A stretch of DNA of 64,000 nt from Streptomyces sp. SAT1 (GCF_001654495.1 NZ_CP015849.1:1075001-1139000); one strand, 5' to 3'. Shown: positions 41,818 through 51,697, numbered from the stretch's first letter. Numbers and translations are program-made. Notes: a model not told the origin generated them from the letters alone.

Positions 41818-42618
41818 CTACGAGCGGGTGCCGCCGCCCCGGCCGGTGAGCTTGGTCACGCGCTCCCCCACGCCCCAGGAGGTGACCCGCCACAGGGCCT
41901 CGGCGACGATGTCGCGGCTCATCTTGGAGTCGCCGAGCTCGCGCTCCACGAAGGTGATGGGCACCTCGACGACGTGGAAGCCGGCCCGGATGGCGCGCCG
42001 GGCCAGGTCGACCTGGAAGCAGTACCCCTGGGAGGCCACCTCGTCCAGGCCGAGACCCTCCAGGGTCTCGCGCCGGAACGCCCGGTAGCCGCCGGTCACG
42101 TCGCGGATCGGGACGTCCAGCATGAGCCGCGAGTAGGTGCTGCCGCCGCGGGAGAGGAACTCGCGGGACTTGGGCCAGTTGACCACGCGCCCGCCCGGCA
42201 CCCAGCGGGAGCCGAGGACCAGGTCGGCGCCCTTGAGGGCGGTCAGCAGCCTGGGCAGTTCCTCGGGCTGGTGGGAGCCGTCGGCGTCCATCTCGACCAG
42301 CACGCCGTAGTCGCGCTCCAGGCCCCAGCGGAAGCCCGCGAGATAGGCGGCGCCGAGCCCTTCCTTGCCCTTGCGGTGCAGGACGTGGACGCGCCCGTCC
42401 TCCCCGGCCAGCTCGTCGGCGAGCTTGCCGGTGCCGTCGGGGCTGTTGTCGTCGGCCACGAGGACGTGCGCCTCGGGAACGGCCTTGCGGACCCGGCCCA
42501 CGATCGACTTGATGTTCTCCGCCTCGTTGTAGGTCGGAATGATCACCAGTGCCGTACCGAGCGGACCGAACCGCCTCTCCTTGGCCCCAGCCGCGAGGGT
42601 GCCGTCGCCGTGGTTCAC
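41818..42618 (-). CDS. ppm1: Polyprenol monophosphomannose synthase
   Basis: A 266-residue GT2 enzyme that makes polyprenol-phosphate-mannose from GDP-mannose, the donor for protein O-mannosylation by Pmt at the membrane. The motifs [40 protein letters not shown] (DXD) and the C-terminal [12 protein letters not shown] are all present. It lacks the fused Lnt-like domain of the mycobacterial enzyme, as in other Streptomyces. GTG 42618 has AAGGGG six bases upstream. Loss of this gene in S. coelicolor gives phage resistance and antibiotic sensitivity. Confidence 0.93.
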   Translation of the reverse strand: MNHGDGTLAAGAKERRFGPLGTALVIIPTYNEAENIKSIVGRVRKAVPEAHVLVADDNSPDGTGKLADELAGEDGRVHVLHRKGKEGLGAAYLAGFRWGLERDYGVLVEMDADGSHQPEELPRLLTALKGADLVLGSRWVPGGRVVNWPKSREFLSRGGSTYSRLMLDVPIRDVTGGYRAFRRETLEGLGLDEVASQGYCFQVDLARRAIRAGFHVVEVPITFVERELGDSKMSRDIVAEALWRVTSWGVGERVTKLTGRGGGTRS

Positions 42619-43138
42619 TGCTGCCCCTTCATGTCCGTACGCAGGGGACCACCATAGTGGCCACGGCCTGGGCTGATGCGACGCGACGTGCATTCCGGGG
42701 TGTCGGTTCCGCCGGAGTGGGGTAAGAATCCTCTTTTTCGCAGAGAGGGCCCGGCGCCCTTCGGGCCGACCTGGGACCCGCTGGCTGCGGATCGACCGAG
42801 AGCCGTTGTCTACTGAGCGACCGGGCCCCACCCGGGTCACACCTCGCCGACCGCCCGGAACGTTCCCCCGCCGACGCGGACGCTGAGCCTGGCTCCCAGC
42901 GACGGTGACCCGGTGCGGCACACCGTCCCTGACCCAGCGGCGCTGCGACGCGGGTACGGACGTTCCCCGGCCGTGCGTCCGGTGGTGGACCCGGCAGAAC
43001 CTACCGGCCACCTGCCGTCGCCTGTCAAACACGGATCTGACCTGCCCGGACGGCCCCATCGGTGCGCCGGGTGCCGAGGATGCGCAGGTCGCGCGACGGG
43101 GCGGCGGGCGATCACCGCCGCCGCGCCGCCCCCGTAGA
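42619..43138. other. Gene-free region between ppm1 and amidohydrolase genes
   Basis: About 520 bp with no convincing ORF. It must hold the ppm1 promoter. Visible are a CCTCT...AGAGG hairpin (about 42729-42748), a GGCCCG...CGGGCC hairpin next to it, and a GGAACGTTCC palindrome at 42857-42866. The region may be a structured leader of ppm1; a decayed small gene is also possible. Confidence 0.4.
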
Positions 43139-44743
43139 TCACTCGCCCGGCCGTACGAAGACGGTCCGGCCGCCCACCACCGTCCGCAGGCAGACGGGCA
43201 GTTCGCGGCCCGCGCCGAGGTCGGGCAGGCCCGGGGTGCCCGAGCGCGGGTCGGTCGACCAGCGGGCGACCCGGTCGTCGGGGGCCTGGACGACCAGCTC
43301 GCCGGTGCGCCACACGGCGTAGTCCGCGGGCGCGCCGGGCACCAGGACACCGGCGTCGTCACGGCCGGTCGCGCGCCAGCCGCCGCGGGTGTGGGCGGTG
43401 AACGCGGCCCGCACCGAGATCCGGTGCTCGGGTGTGCGGTGGAAGGCCGCCGCCCGCACGGTGCCCCACGGGTCCAGCGGGGTGACGGGGCTGTCGGAGC
43501 CCAGGGCGAGCGGGACACCGGCGCGCAGCAGCGCGGCGAACGGGTTCAGGGTCCGTGCCCGCTCGGGGCCGAGCCGCCGGGCGTACATGCCGTCCTCGCC
43601 GCCCCACAGCGCGTCGAAGGCGGGCTGCACGGACGCCGTGAGCCCCAGCTCGGCGAAGGCCGCGATGGTCTGCGGGGTGAGCATCTCGGCATGCTCGACG
43701 CGGTGCCGGGCGGCGCGCACGCGGGCCGGGCCCACCTTCTCGGCGGCGGCGCGCAGTCCGTCCACGACGGCGGTGACGGCGGCGTCGCCGATGGCGTGGA
43801 ATCCGGCCTGGAGGCCGGCCTCCGTGCAGGCGGTGACGTGGGCGGCGACGGCGTCCGCGTCGAGGTAGGAGGTGCCGGTGCTCCGGGCGTCGGCGTACGG
43901 CGCGTGCAGACAGGCGGTGTGCGAGCCGATGGAGCCGTCGACGAAGAGGTCCCCGGCCGCGCCGAGCGCCCCGAGGCGGCGCGCCTTGTCGACGTCCTCC
44001 TCGGCCCAGTAGCCGACGACCCGGGGGCCGGGCTCCTCGGCGGCGAGGGCGAGCAGGCCGGTGAAGTCGTCCTCGGAGGAGATGTCCGGGCCGCCGCACT
44101 CGTGGACGGAGCCGATGCCCAGGGAGGCGGCGCGGGCGAGCGCGGCACGCTGCGCCGCGGTGCGCTGGGCGGGCGTGACGGCGCCGAACGCGGCGGCCCG
44201 CACCGCGTGGTGGGCACCGGCGGTCAGCGGGCCGTCCACGGGTCCGGAGACGGCCGGTACCAGGTCGAGGAGGGCGGTGGTGACGACCGCGGAGTGGACG
44301 TCGATCCGGCTGAGGTAGAGCGGGCGTCCGCCGGTGGCCTCGTCGAGTTCCGCGCGCGTGGGCGGGCGCCCGCCGGGCCAGCGGGCCGCGTCCCAGCCGT
44401 GGCCGAGCAGGACCCGGTCGCCGGGGCGGGCGGCGGCGAAGTCGCGCACCCGGGCCAGGGCCGCCTCCAGGGAGGGCGCGTCGGACAGGTCGAGGCCGGT
44501 GAGCGCGAGACCGGTGCTCGTGGTGTGCACATGGGCGTCGGTGAACGCCGGGGTGACCAGGGCGCCGTCCAGGTCGACCACCTCGTCGACACCGTCCGCG
44601 AAGGCGTCGGCGGCACCCTCGGAGCCGACCCAGGCGACATGTCCGGCCTCGACGACCATGGCGGTGGCGAACGGGTCGGCGGGACTGTGGACCTCGCCGC
44701 GGCGGAGGAGGACGGTCTGCGGTTCGGCGGTGCGCTCACTCAT
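43139..44743 (-). CDS. Metal-dependent amidohydrolase, YtcJ/Amidohydro_3 type
   Basis: A 534-residue amidohydrolase. The metal-binding DAHVH lies near residue 70; HDCGG-type ligand appears as VHECGGPD, with [16 protein letters not shown] and [10 protein letters not shown] supplying further histidines and [12 protein letters not shown] the catalytic aspartate. It is cytoplasmic. The family hydrolyses amide or formyl groups of small molecules; the natural substrate is not known. The ATG at 44743 gives the full family N-terminus. It lies 68 bp downstream of the Lrp regulator gene on the same strand and may share its transcript. Confidence 0.9.
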   Translation of the reverse strand: MSERTAEPQTVLLRRGEVHSPADPFATAMVVEAGHVAWVGSEGAADAFADGVDEVVDLDGALVTPAFTDAHVHTTSTGLALTGLDLSDAPSLEAALARVRDFAAARPGDRVLLGHGWDAARWPGGRPPTRAELDEATGGRPLYLSRIDVHSAVVTTALLDLVPAVSGPVDGPLTAGAHHAVRAAAFGAVTPAQRTAAQRAALARAASLGIGSVHECGGPDISSEDDFTGLLALAAEEPGPRVVGYWAEEDVDKARRLGALGAAGDLFVDGSIGSHTACLHAPYADARSTGTSYLDADAVAAHVTACTEAGLQAGFHAIGDAAVTAVVDGLRAAAEKVGPARVRAARHRVEHAEMLTPQTIAAFAELGLTASVQPAFDALWGGEDGMYARRLGPERARTLNPFAALLRAGVPLALGSDSPVTPLDPWGTVRAAAFHRTPEHRISVRAAFTAHTRGGWRATGRDDAGVLVPGAPADYAVWRTGELVVQAPDDRVARWSTDPRSGTPGLPDLGAGRELPVCLRTVVGGRTVFVRPGE

Positions 44744-44811
44744 GCGCCCCAGTCTCGCGCCTCACCCGCGCGCTCCCGCACGCAGGGCCGGTGCCCCGCG
44801 TGCCGGGCCGC

Positions 44812-45252
44812 TCAGATCCGCGGGGGGCGCGCCTCGTAGGGGGTCGACAGGACCACCGTGGTACGCGTCGACACGCCCGCCAGGGTCCGCACCCGGGCCA
44901 GCAGCTCCTCCAGTTCGTGCGGGGTGGCGACGCGCACCTTGAGGATGTAGTTCTCGTCGCCGGCCACGCTGTGGCACGCCTCGATCTCGGGCACACCGGC
45001 CAGGCGGTCCGCGATGTCGTCGGGGGCGCTGGGGTCGAAGGGTTTGACCGAGATGAAGGCGGTCATGGGCAGCCCGACGGCCTCGGCGTCGACGACCGCG
45101 GCGTATCCGCGGATGACGCCACGCTGTTCGAGCCGCCGCACCCGCTGGTGCACGGCAGACGTGGACAGGCCCGTGGCCTTGCCCAGGTCGGTGTAGCTCA
45201 TCCGCCCGTCCTTGACGAGCAGCTGCACGATCTGTCGGTCCAGCTCCTCCAT
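44812..45252 (-). CDS. Lrp/AsnC-family transcriptional regulator
   Basis: A 146-residue regulator: helix-turn-helix at residues 3-60 (LDRQIVQLLVKDGRMSYTDLGKATGLSTSAVHQRVRRLEQRGVIRGY), then an AsnC/RAM ligand-binding domain with VAGDENYILKVRVATPHELEELL. It probably senses an amino acid. The start lacks a ribosome-binding site but TAGGTT lies eight bases upstream, so the transcript may be leaderless. The amidohydrolase gene downstream could be a target. Confidence 0.93.
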   Translation of the reverse strand: MEELDRQIVQLLVKDGRMSYTDLGKATGLSTSAVHQRVRRLEQRGVIRGYAAVVDAEAVGLPMTAFISVKPFDPSAPDDIADRLAGVPEIEACHSVAGDENYILKVRVATPHELEELLARVRTLAGVSTRTTVVLSTPYEARPPRI

Positions 45253-45540
45253 GGCGCAAGAACCTACAGTGCGGTTGATCTCTCCGACACCTCGGCGGCC
45301 CGGGCCGCGCCGCCTTCGGGCCGGGTCCGCCCGGGATCCCTCCGGCAGGGGGCGCCGACCGGGGCGCACCGGAGGACAAACGGGACGCGGCGGGCACCTG
45401 TGCGTGGCATGTGACCAACGCCACAAACAGCCGGGCGCGCTTCGTGATGTCCTCGTGATTACCGCCGAGACCGGACGGGAAGTGCTTGCTGTGGTCGAGG
45501 CCGCAGCGCCTTCACGGCCCAGCCTTAGGGGGAGAATCCC

Positions 45541-45981
45541 ATGCAGAGTCTTAAGCGCCCTGGTCGTTCCGTGCCCAAGCGGCAGCAGCCGGTGATCGAG
45601 CCCCAGCCGGAGGGCGTCGAACCGGACGAGTTCGGCGAGGACTTCGACGCCTACGACACCTTCGAGATGTTCCGGGTGGTCTGCCCGGAGTGCGCGCAGC
45701 CCATCGCGCTGCTGGCGGACGAGGAGATCCTGCCGGAGCACGCGCTGTGCGCCTCGCCGTGGAACCCGTTCGGCCTCACCGTCTGCGCCGGCACCGGCCG
45801 CAACGCCACGGAGGCCCGGCCCGCGGACGAGTCCGCCGGACCCCAGGAGCAGCAGACCGCCCTGCTGCTGACGCTCCCGCAGGGGCTCGACTGGCGGATG
45901 CAGCCCTTCTCGCACGTCGGCGGTCCGGGCTCGCGCCCGATGCGGACGGCCGCGCCGGCGATGCGCCGCCAGGCCGCCTGA
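45541..45981 (+). CDS. Conserved hypothetical protein with zinc-ribbon-like cysteines
   Basis: A 146-residue acidic protein not assigned to a named family. The middle has VVCPECAQPIALLADEEILPEHALC...GLTVCAGTG, four cysteines that could bind zinc, preceded by the acidic DEFGEDFDAYDTFEMF. There is no signal peptide or membrane helix. GGGGGAGA is well placed before the ATG. It is divergent from the Lrp gene and stands alone. The 225 bp after it hold no gene. Confidence 0.8.
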   Translation: MQSLKRPGRSVPKRQQPVIEPQPEGVEPDEFGEDFDAYDTFEMFRVVCPECAQPIALLADEEILPEHALCASPWNPFGLTVCAGTGRNATEARPADESAGPQEQQTALLLTLPQGLDWRMQPFSHVGGPGSRPMRTAAPAMRRQAA

Positions 45982-46206
45982 GCGGCCGGGCGCCGCCCGG
46001 CCTCGGCCTCCGCCGCTCTTCGCCCTTCTTCGCTTCTCTTCACCGCTGTCCACGGCCGCCGCGGCCTTCCGCGGCACCTTCCCGTGCCATGGGCGCGTAA
46101 CGGCGCGCCCTGGTGCGGGGTCCGTGCGCCCGCGCGCGCTGCCGGGACGCGGCTGCCCCTGACGGGTCCGGACGGCTGCTCGCCGCCGGACCCCGCCCCG
46201 GGCGGT

Positions 46207-47379
46207 TCAGCGGGTCTCGGGTCCGGCCACGTGCCGGGCGACGACCATGCGCTGGATCTGGTTGGTGCCCTCGACGATCTGGAGCACCTTGGCCTCGCGC
46301 AGATAGCGCTCGACCGGGAAGTCCGCGGTGTAGCCGTATCCGCCGAGCACCTGGACGGCGTCGGTGGTCACCTTCATCGCCGCGTCCGTGCAGAACAGCT
46401 TGGCCATGGCGGCCTGCCGGGAGAACGGCTTGCCGGCGTCGCGCAGCCGGGCCGCCGCCAGATAGAGCGACCGGCCCGCCTCGATCTGGGTCGCCATGTC
46501 GGCGAGCATGAAGCGCAGCCCCTGGAAGTCGGCGATGGGCCGCCCGAACTGGTACCGGTCGGTGGCGTACCCGACCGCCTCGTCCAGGGCCGCCTGCGCC
46601 ACGCCTATGGCGCAGGCCGCGATGCCGAGCCGTCCCGAGTCGAGCGCGGCCAGTGCGATGGCGAAGCCCTGGCCCTCCTCGCCGAGCCGCCGGTCGTCGC
46701 CCACCCGCACCCCGTCGAGGTGGAGCTGCGCGGTGGGCGAGCCCTTCAGGCCCATCTTCTTCTCCGGCGCGGCGGCGCTCAGCCCTTCGGCGTCGCCGGG
46801 CACCAGGAAGGCGGTGATCCCGCGCGGGCCGGGTCCGCCGGTGCGGGCCATGACCGTGTAGAAGTCGGCGATGCCGCCGTGGGTGATCCAGGACTTGGTG
46901 CCGCTGAGCACCCAGCCGTCGCCGTCGCGGACCGCCTTGGTGCTGAGCGAGGCGGCGTCGGAGCCGGCGGCGGGTTCGGACAGGGCGTAGGCACCGAGCA
47001 GTCCGCCGCCGAGCATCGCGGGCAGGTGCTCGGCGCGCTGCTCCTTGCTGCCGTACGTGGCGAGCCCGTAGGCGGCCAGGGTGTGCACGCTCAGGCCGAG
47101 GCCCACGGTGAGACGGGCCGCCGCCAGCTCCTCCAGGACCTGGAGGTAGACCTCGTAGGGCTGCTCGCCGCCGCCGTGCTCGGCGTCGTAGGGCAGGCCG
47201 AGCAGTCCGGAGCGGGACAGCAGGCCGAAGACCTCGCGCGGGAAGCGTCCGGCGTCCTCCTCCTCGGCCGCCTTCGGGGCGATCTCGCGCTGGGCGATGT
47301 CGCGGACGAGCGAGATCAGCTCCCGGGCCTCGTCCGTGGGCAGTTGCCGGTCCACCGGCTGCGGGGCGCGGTCGGGCAT
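46207..47379 (-). CDS. Acyl-CoA dehydrogenase
   Basis: A 390-residue flavoprotein that oxidises acyl-CoA to trans-2-enoyl-CoA. The FAD-binding segments AYALSEPAAGSDAASL and KSWITHGG, the RYQFGRPIADFQGLRFMLADM helix and the C-terminal catalytic glutamate in QIVEGTNQIQRMVVAR are present. Substrate chain type (straight or branched) is not clear. ATG 47379 is chosen because GGGAGGAGAG lies eight bases upstream; the frame opens nine codons earlier. No beta-oxidation partners adjoin. Confidence 0.95.
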   Translation of the reverse strand: MPDRAPQPVDRQLPTDEARELISLVRDIAQREIAPKAAEEEDAGRFPREVFGLLSRSGLLGLPYDAEHGGGEQPYEVYLQVLEELAAARLTVGLGLSVHTLAAYGLATYGSKEQRAEHLPAMLGGGLLGAYALSEPAAGSDAASLSTKAVRDGDGWVLSGTKSWITHGGIADFYTVMARTGGPGPRGITAFLVPGDAEGLSAAAPEKKMGLKGSPTAQLHLDGVRVGDDRRLGEEGQGFAIALAALDSGRLGIAACAIGVAQAALDEAVGYATDRYQFGRPIADFQGLRFMLADMATQIEAGRSLYLAAARLRDAGKPFSRQAAMAKLFCTDAAMKVTTDAVQVLGGYGYTADFPVERYLREAKVLQIVEGTNQIQRMVVARHVAGPETR

Positions 47380-47707
47380 GGCGACGCTCTCCTCCCTGTC
47401 GGGCACTGGCGGACAGCACCCTGTGGGGCGGCTCCGCCGGGGGTCTCCTCGGGCCTGCCGACGGCTGCCCTCCCGGGTCGCGGGAAGCGGCTGACCAGCG
47501 GCTGTGCGCTGTGAGTATGCCCGATCAGAGGCATGGAGTCACCGGTTAACGACCGCTTACTTCAAGAAAGGCCGAACCACGTTCCCGCGAGCCGGCGGAT
47601 CGGCGCCCGGCAGGGGTGCGGCAAGGGTGTCCCTGCGGCCGGGCAGGAGTGGACCGGCGGCCGGACAGGGGCCGGACGGAAGAGGCAGCGGCGGGAGTGC
47701 GGGCGGG
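47380..47707. other. Gene-free region upstream of the acyl-CoA dehydrogenase
   Basis: About 328 bp without a credible ORF. On the minus strand GTGACT and CATACT with a roughly 16-base spacer (around 47510-47545) could be the dehydrogenase promoter. An AT-richer patch at about 47545-47580 contrasts with the rest. Nothing else is seen. Confidence 0.35.
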
Positions 47708-47863
47708 TCAGAGGAGACCGAGCTGGGCGACGAGCATGGCGATCACGACGACCAGCGTCCAGCCGAGTACGTGTTCGACGATCTTGGCGCCGTCGCCGTC
47801 GTCCTGGGGGCCGCCGGTGCGGACGCGGGCGGGTGCGGCGGCGGTGGCCGATGGAGCGCTCAT
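47708..47863 (-). CDS. Small membrane protein (51 aa)
   Basis: A 51-residue protein with a polar N-terminal half (ARVRTGGPQDDGDGAKIVEHVLG) and a single C-terminal membrane helix (WTLVVVIAMLVAQLGLL). GAGAGA lies three bases before the ATG at 47863. Short tail-anchored proteins like this are often missed. Function unknown. It is 113 bp left of the C39-like gene terminator, on the same strand. Confidence 0.65.
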   Translation of the reverse strand: MSAPSATAAAPARVRTGGPQDDGDGAKIVEHVLGWTLVVVIAMLVAQLGLL

Positions 47864-47976
47864 GATCTCTCGCAGGGTCTGACGGGCCGGGTGGACTCCC
47901 CCGCGGGCACTGCGCCCGCCTCCCGTCCACCTTGCCACCCATGGCGCCCGCGGCGGCGGAGAGCTTGGTCACAGGA

Positions 47977-48000
47977 AAGGCCCCGGTCGCCCGGGGCCTT
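47977..48000 (-). terminator. Terminator after the C39-like gene
   Basis: Perfect 10-bp arms AAGGCCCCGG and CCGGGGCCTT with a 4-base loop lie 20 bases beyond the stop of the minus-strand gene at 48021. Confidence 0.85.
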
Positions 48001-48020
48001 CGCGCGCGTGCGCCGCCCGG

Positions 48021-49409
48021 TCAGCGCACGCCCACCGCCTGGAGCGCCGAGCGCCGGCGCGGGGAGAGGCGCACGGGGAAGTACAGGTAGCAGACACCGC
48101 CGCTGCCGGAGACGACCTTCCCGGCGTCGTTGTGGCGCTTGGTCCTGAGCCAGATGTTCTCGAACTCACGGCGCCGGTAGACGCGCCGTACCGCCTCGTC
48201 GCCGGGAGAGGCCGGGTCGTTCGCGATCACGTCCCCCTCGGCGGTGAAGCCGACGACCGTCATCAGATGGCCGGAAGTGCCGTAACCGGCGCCGGTCAGC
48301 TCGGACTTGAGGAAGGACTGGGACGTGACGACCGGGAGACCGGCGGCGATCAGCGTCTCCAGGTCGGTGAGCGAGCCGAGCCGGGTGACCACGCCCTGGA
48401 GGCCGTCGAACGTCGCGGCGTAGGCCGCGTTGAAGGGCCAGTTGCCGCACCCCTCGTACTGGCTGTCGTAGGTGGAGCGGGCCGCGTGGCAGACCTGCGG
48501 GTCGGCGTAGGACGGGTCGACCCAGGCCAGTTGGGCGGGGGTGAGCCGGCCGCCCAGGTACTCCACGGCCATCTGCGAGGAGGTCGGGCTGCACCACGCC
48601 TCGCCGCCGTTGTCGTACTGCGGGTACTGGCCCGCGTGGATCTCCTGCGAGTAGCGCGGGACGCCGAGTTCCGTGCCCACGGCGCCGGGTGCGGAGGCGG
48701 GGACGGTGAAGCGGTCGGGCACGTCTGAGCCCATGGCGCCGACCCGGTGGACGGTCGGCGTGAGACGGGTGCCGGGCCTGCGGTACAGGGTGAGCCGCAG
48801 CCGGTAGGCGGCCAGGCGCAGACCGGAGGCCGGGTCGTCCACGGAGAGGGTGTCCGTCCAGACCGTGCTTCTGCCGTCGCTCTGGTCGTCGACGGAGGTC
48901 CGCTTGATGTCCTGGTCACCGGCGGCCCAGCGGCCCATCACGTACCAGGGGGTGTCGGTGCCGTCGGAGTACGTGCCCCGCAGCTCCGCCTGGAGCCAGG
49001 TGCCGGGCGGGGTGTGCGCGTTCCAGGAGGCGATCGCCTCGGTGGCGGGGACGGCGAGGCGGTGGCGCGGGCCGGTCCAGGTGGCGTACTCCCACCGGGC
49101 GGTGGTGCCGGTGTGCGGGTCGGTGTAGTCGGTGGTGCCCGCCGGGGCGGCGATCTCCAGGCCCGCGCGGGGGCCGGGTGACACCCGGGTGCCGTGCCCG
49201 GTGCCGCCGCGCCAGTCGCTGTACGTCGTCCAGGCGCGGTAGTCGACGGGGCGGGCCGGGGTGCGGCCGGCGCCGGAGAGGATGCCGGGGCCGGCGGAGT
49301 CCGCCGGACCGCGCGGTGCGGCGGCGGCCGGGGTGACCGTGCCCGTCACGGCGGCGGCGACCGCGGCGGCCAGGACGGATCGGCGGGAGGGTTGTTCGAG
49401 TCCGCTCAT
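48021..49409 (-). CDS. Secreted C39-like peptidase (papain-fold) protein
   Basis: A 462-residue exported protein. The N-terminus MSGLEQPSRRSVLAAAVAAAVTGTVTPAAAAP has a twin-arginine SRRSVL motif, so Tat export is likely. An N-terminal beta-rich region (about 50-270) precedes a peptidase C39-like domain with Cys in GGEAWCSPTSSQMAVEYLG, His in YGTSGHLMTVVGF and Asp in VIANDPAS. The triad appears intact. It could process wall or extracellular peptides. ATG 49409 is chosen for the export signal; the open frame extends upstream without a site. Confidence 0.88.
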   Translation of the reverse strand: MSGLEQPSRRSVLAAAVAAAVTGTVTPAAAAPRGPADSAGPGILSGAGRTPARPVDYRAWTTYSDWRGGTGHGTRVSPGPRAGLEIAAPAGTTDYTDPHTGTTARWEYATWTGPRHRLAVPATEAIASWNAHTPPGTWLQAELRGTYSDGTDTPWYVMGRWAAGDQDIKRTSVDDQSDGRSTVWTDTLSVDDPASGLRLAAYRLRLTLYRRPGTRLTPTVHRVGAMGSDVPDRFTVPASAPGAVGTELGVPRYSQEIHAGQYPQYDNGGEAWCSPTSSQMAVEYLGGRLTPAQLAWVDPSYADPQVCHAARSTYDSQYEGCGNWPFNAAYAATFDGLQGVVTRLGSLTDLETLIAAGLPVVTSQSFLKSELTGAGYGTSGHLMTVVGFTAEGDVIANDPASPGDEAVRRVYRRREFENIWLRTKRHNDAGKVVSGSGGVCYLYFPVRLSPRRRSALQAVGVR

Positions 49410-49640
49410 GGGTGGAAGACCCCCAGGTGTCCGAGTCGGGGCGGGTGACCGGTCCGTGCACGGGATGCGCCCACTATGGCGGCGGCGACCGCCTCCTGCC
49501 AGCACTTCGTCGCACGCCACGCCCAGCAATATTGGTCTCCACCACTGGCATGGGACGCGCATCGGCGCAGGTCGGGGACTCGGGTGGGGATGGCACCGCG
49601 GGACGCCCCGGGGTGACCCGGGCGCCGAGGGGTGCCGGGG

Positions 49641-49740
49641 CCGGAGGCCGGGGCAGAGGCCCGGAGGCGGGGGCCGGCGCCTCCGGTGGGCCGGAGGCCG
49701 GGGCAGAGGCCCGGAGGCGGGGGCCGGCGCCTCCGGTGGG
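49641..49740. repeat. 50-bp perfect tandem duplication
   Basis: A 50-base unit (49641-49690) is repeated without mismatch at 49691-49740 and followed by a partial diverged third copy. The unit is made of GGCCGG-type words and contains its own inverted repeats. The identity of the copies suggests recent slippage. Confidence 0.9.
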
Positions 49741-50043
49741 CCGGGGGCCGGGGCCCGGCGCCCTCAGGACCGCGCGGGCCCGGCCGGGCCACCCGGGGCC
49801 GCGCAGGCCGAGCCGGGGCCGACAACCCGGCACCGGACAGCCCTGGGCACCGTCCCGGAGGCGCCGCCCCGGACCGGAGCCCGGACGGACGGCGCCGTCT
49901 CCGGCCGGTGGTCCGACGAGCGACCGACCGCAGGGTCCACCCGGGCTTTCGCGGGACTCCGCTCGACGGGACCCCGCTCGGCAGGCCCCCGCAGGGCCGG
50001 GGGCCTCCGGTCCCGCCCGTCCCGCCCGCTCACCCCGCGATCA

Positions 50044-50071
50044 GGGCCCGGTCCACCGGGGAACCGGGCCC
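50044..50071 (-). terminator. Second terminator hairpin after the permease gene
   Basis: Perfect 9-bp arms GGGCCCGGT and ACCGGGCCC with a 10-base loop, about 45 bases past the permease stop on the minus strand. Confidence 0.65.
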
Positions 50072-50076
50072 GGCGC

Positions 50077-50102
50077 GGTGCCCGCCGGATCCGCCGGGCA
50101 CC
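50077..50102 (-). terminator. First terminator hairpin after the permease gene
   Basis: Arms GGTGCCCG and CGGGCACC enclose CCGGATCCG-type sequence that itself can pair. It begins 14 bases past the permease stop codon on the minus strand. Confidence 0.7.
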
Positions 50103-50115
50103 CGTGAGCGCCCCC

Positions 50116-51660
50116 TCAGATCAGGTCCATCGCCGCGACCTCGTCCGGGCGGCCGTAGCTGACCGGGCCCTGGAAGCGGCGGCGGGCCGTGGCGAACCAC
50201 CAGACGGTGGCGACGAGCAGGACCACGCCGAGGGCGATCGGGGCGTAGTTGAAGGAGTCAGCGGTGATCGGCGACGCCTGCGGGAGCATGAACAGGACGC
50301 TGCTCAGCGCGATCCAGGTGACGGCCACGACGCCGACCGGGCGGCTCCAGCGGCCCAGGTGCCACGGGCCCCGCTGGAACTCGTCGCCCAGGCGCAGCCG
50401 GAGCAGGATCGGGACGGCGTAGGCGAGGAAGAGCCCGACGACGTTGACGCTGACGATGGCGGTGAAGGCGGTGTGCGACCACCAGCCGGGCAGGATCAGG
50501 GCAAGCGAGCAGGCGACCGCCAGCCAGACGGCCTTGACGGGGGTGCGGGTGCGCGGGGAGACCGAGTGCCACCAGCGGGAGCCGGGCATGGCGCCGTCCC
50601 GGGAGAATGCGAAGATCTGCCGGGTGTTGCTGGTGAGGTTGGCCAGTCCGCAGAAGAGCATGGCCCCGATGACGATCAGCAGCAGCGCCTTGGCCGTGCC
50701 CAGGCCGAGCGCGTCGATGAGGATCTGGACGGGCGGCGCGTCCGTGCTCGCCACATGCGCGTAGTCCCGAATGCTGTAGACGAGCGCGAGCATGAGGATC
50801 AGGCCGGTGATCGCGGAATAGCCGATGGCGCGGACGATGCCCCGGGGCGCGTTGACGGTCGCCTGCACGGTTTCCTCGGACATGTGGAAGCTGCCGTCGA
50901 AGCCGGTGAAGGTCCAGCTGGTGACCAGCAGACCGAGGAGCCCGCCGTAAAGTCCGCTTGTGAAACCGGTGTTGTTCGCGAAATGCGTGACGAACGACGC
51001 CGGACGGTGATGATCGGGGACGGCGATCAGCGCGGTGACGATGACCACCATCCCGATCAGCAGCCACCACACGGAGATCCGGTTCAGCACCGCGACCAAC
51101 TGCACCGTGAAGGTGTTGGCGAGCCCCTGGAGCACGATGATGAGCGCGGTGATCAGCACCGTCTGGTGGGCGGTCGGCCGGTAGTCGGACCACTGGAGCG
51201 CGATGAACGCCTGGATGAAGGTGGCCGCCGCGTACCCGGTGGCCGCGGTGCCGCCCACCTGGCCGACGAAGTTCAGCCAGCCGGTGTACCAGGACCAGGC
51301 GCCCTTGTGCCGGCGGGCGAGTTTGCCCGCCGAGAAGTACAGCGCGCCGCTCGTCGGATAGGCGGAGGCCACCTCGCCCATGGCGGCGCCGACGAAGAGC
51401 ACCATGACGGAGACGCCGATCCAGCCGAATACGAGAATGCGGGGGCCGCCCGCGTTCATTCCGAATCCGAAGGACGAGAAAATACCGGAGATTATATTGA
51501 TGATGGTGAAGGAGATCGCAAAATTGTCGAACGCCTTGAAACGGCGGGTGAGTTTTCTCGGATAACCCATCGCGTGCAGGGTCGCGTCGTCGTCGAACGC
51601 GCCCGGGGCGGCGGCTGCGCCACGGTTTCTCGCACGTGGGAGCTGTATCCGTTCCGACAC
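50116..51660 (-). CDS. APC-superfamily amino acid permease
   Basis: A 514-residue inner-membrane protein with about twelve helices. The family start region LTRRFKAFDNFAISFTIINIISGIFSSFGFGMNAGGP, the loop EVASAYPTSGALYFSAGKLARR and SRDGAMPGSRWW are typical of GABA/choline/polyamine-type permeases. It probably imports an amino acid or amine with protons. GTG 51660 is preceded by GAGAGAGAGG at seven bases. It lies 37 bp after a TPR-like hypothetical gene on the same strand and may be co-transcribed. Confidence 0.9.
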   Translation of the reverse strand: MSERIQLPRARNRGAAAAPGAFDDDATLHAMGYPRKLTRRFKAFDNFAISFTIINIISGIFSSFGFGMNAGGPRILVFGWIGVSVMVLFVGAAMGEVASAYPTSGALYFSAGKLARRHKGAWSWYTGWLNFVGQVGGTAATGYAAATFIQAFIALQWSDYRPTAHQTVLITALIIVLQGLANTFTVQLVAVLNRISVWWLLIGMVVIVTALIAVPDHHRPASFVTHFANNTGFTSGLYGGLLGLLVTSWTFTGFDGSFHMSEETVQATVNAPRGIVRAIGYSAITGLILMLALVYSIRDYAHVASTDAPPVQILIDALGLGTAKALLLIVIGAMLFCGLANLTSNTRQIFAFSRDGAMPGSRWWHSVSPRTRTPVKAVWLAVACSLALILPGWWSHTAFTAIVSVNVVGLFLAYAVPILLRLRLGDEFQRGPWHLGRWSRPVGVVAVTWIALSSVLFMLPQASPITADSFNYAPIALGVVLLVATVWWFATARRRFQGPVSYGRPDEVAAMDLI

Positions 51661-51697
51661 GGTCGGCCTCTCTCTCGGTGGGGGGTCGGACAAGGGT

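Larger units (their letters stand above)
49410..50115. other. Gene-free, repeat-bearing region
   Basis: About 700 bp of extreme G+C content without a credible gene. On the minus strand CTGGCA and CATAGT (18-base spacer, about 49472-49502) may be the promoter of the C39-like gene. A 50-bp perfect tandem duplication lies at 49641-49740, and two terminator hairpins of the permease gene lie at its right end. ORFs here read as low-complexity Gly/Pro/Arg and are probably not translated. Confidence 0.5.

Noticed and set aside
49641..49740. CRISPR array
   Set aside because: Only two adjacent identical 50-bp units without spacers, and no cas genes. It is a tandem duplication.
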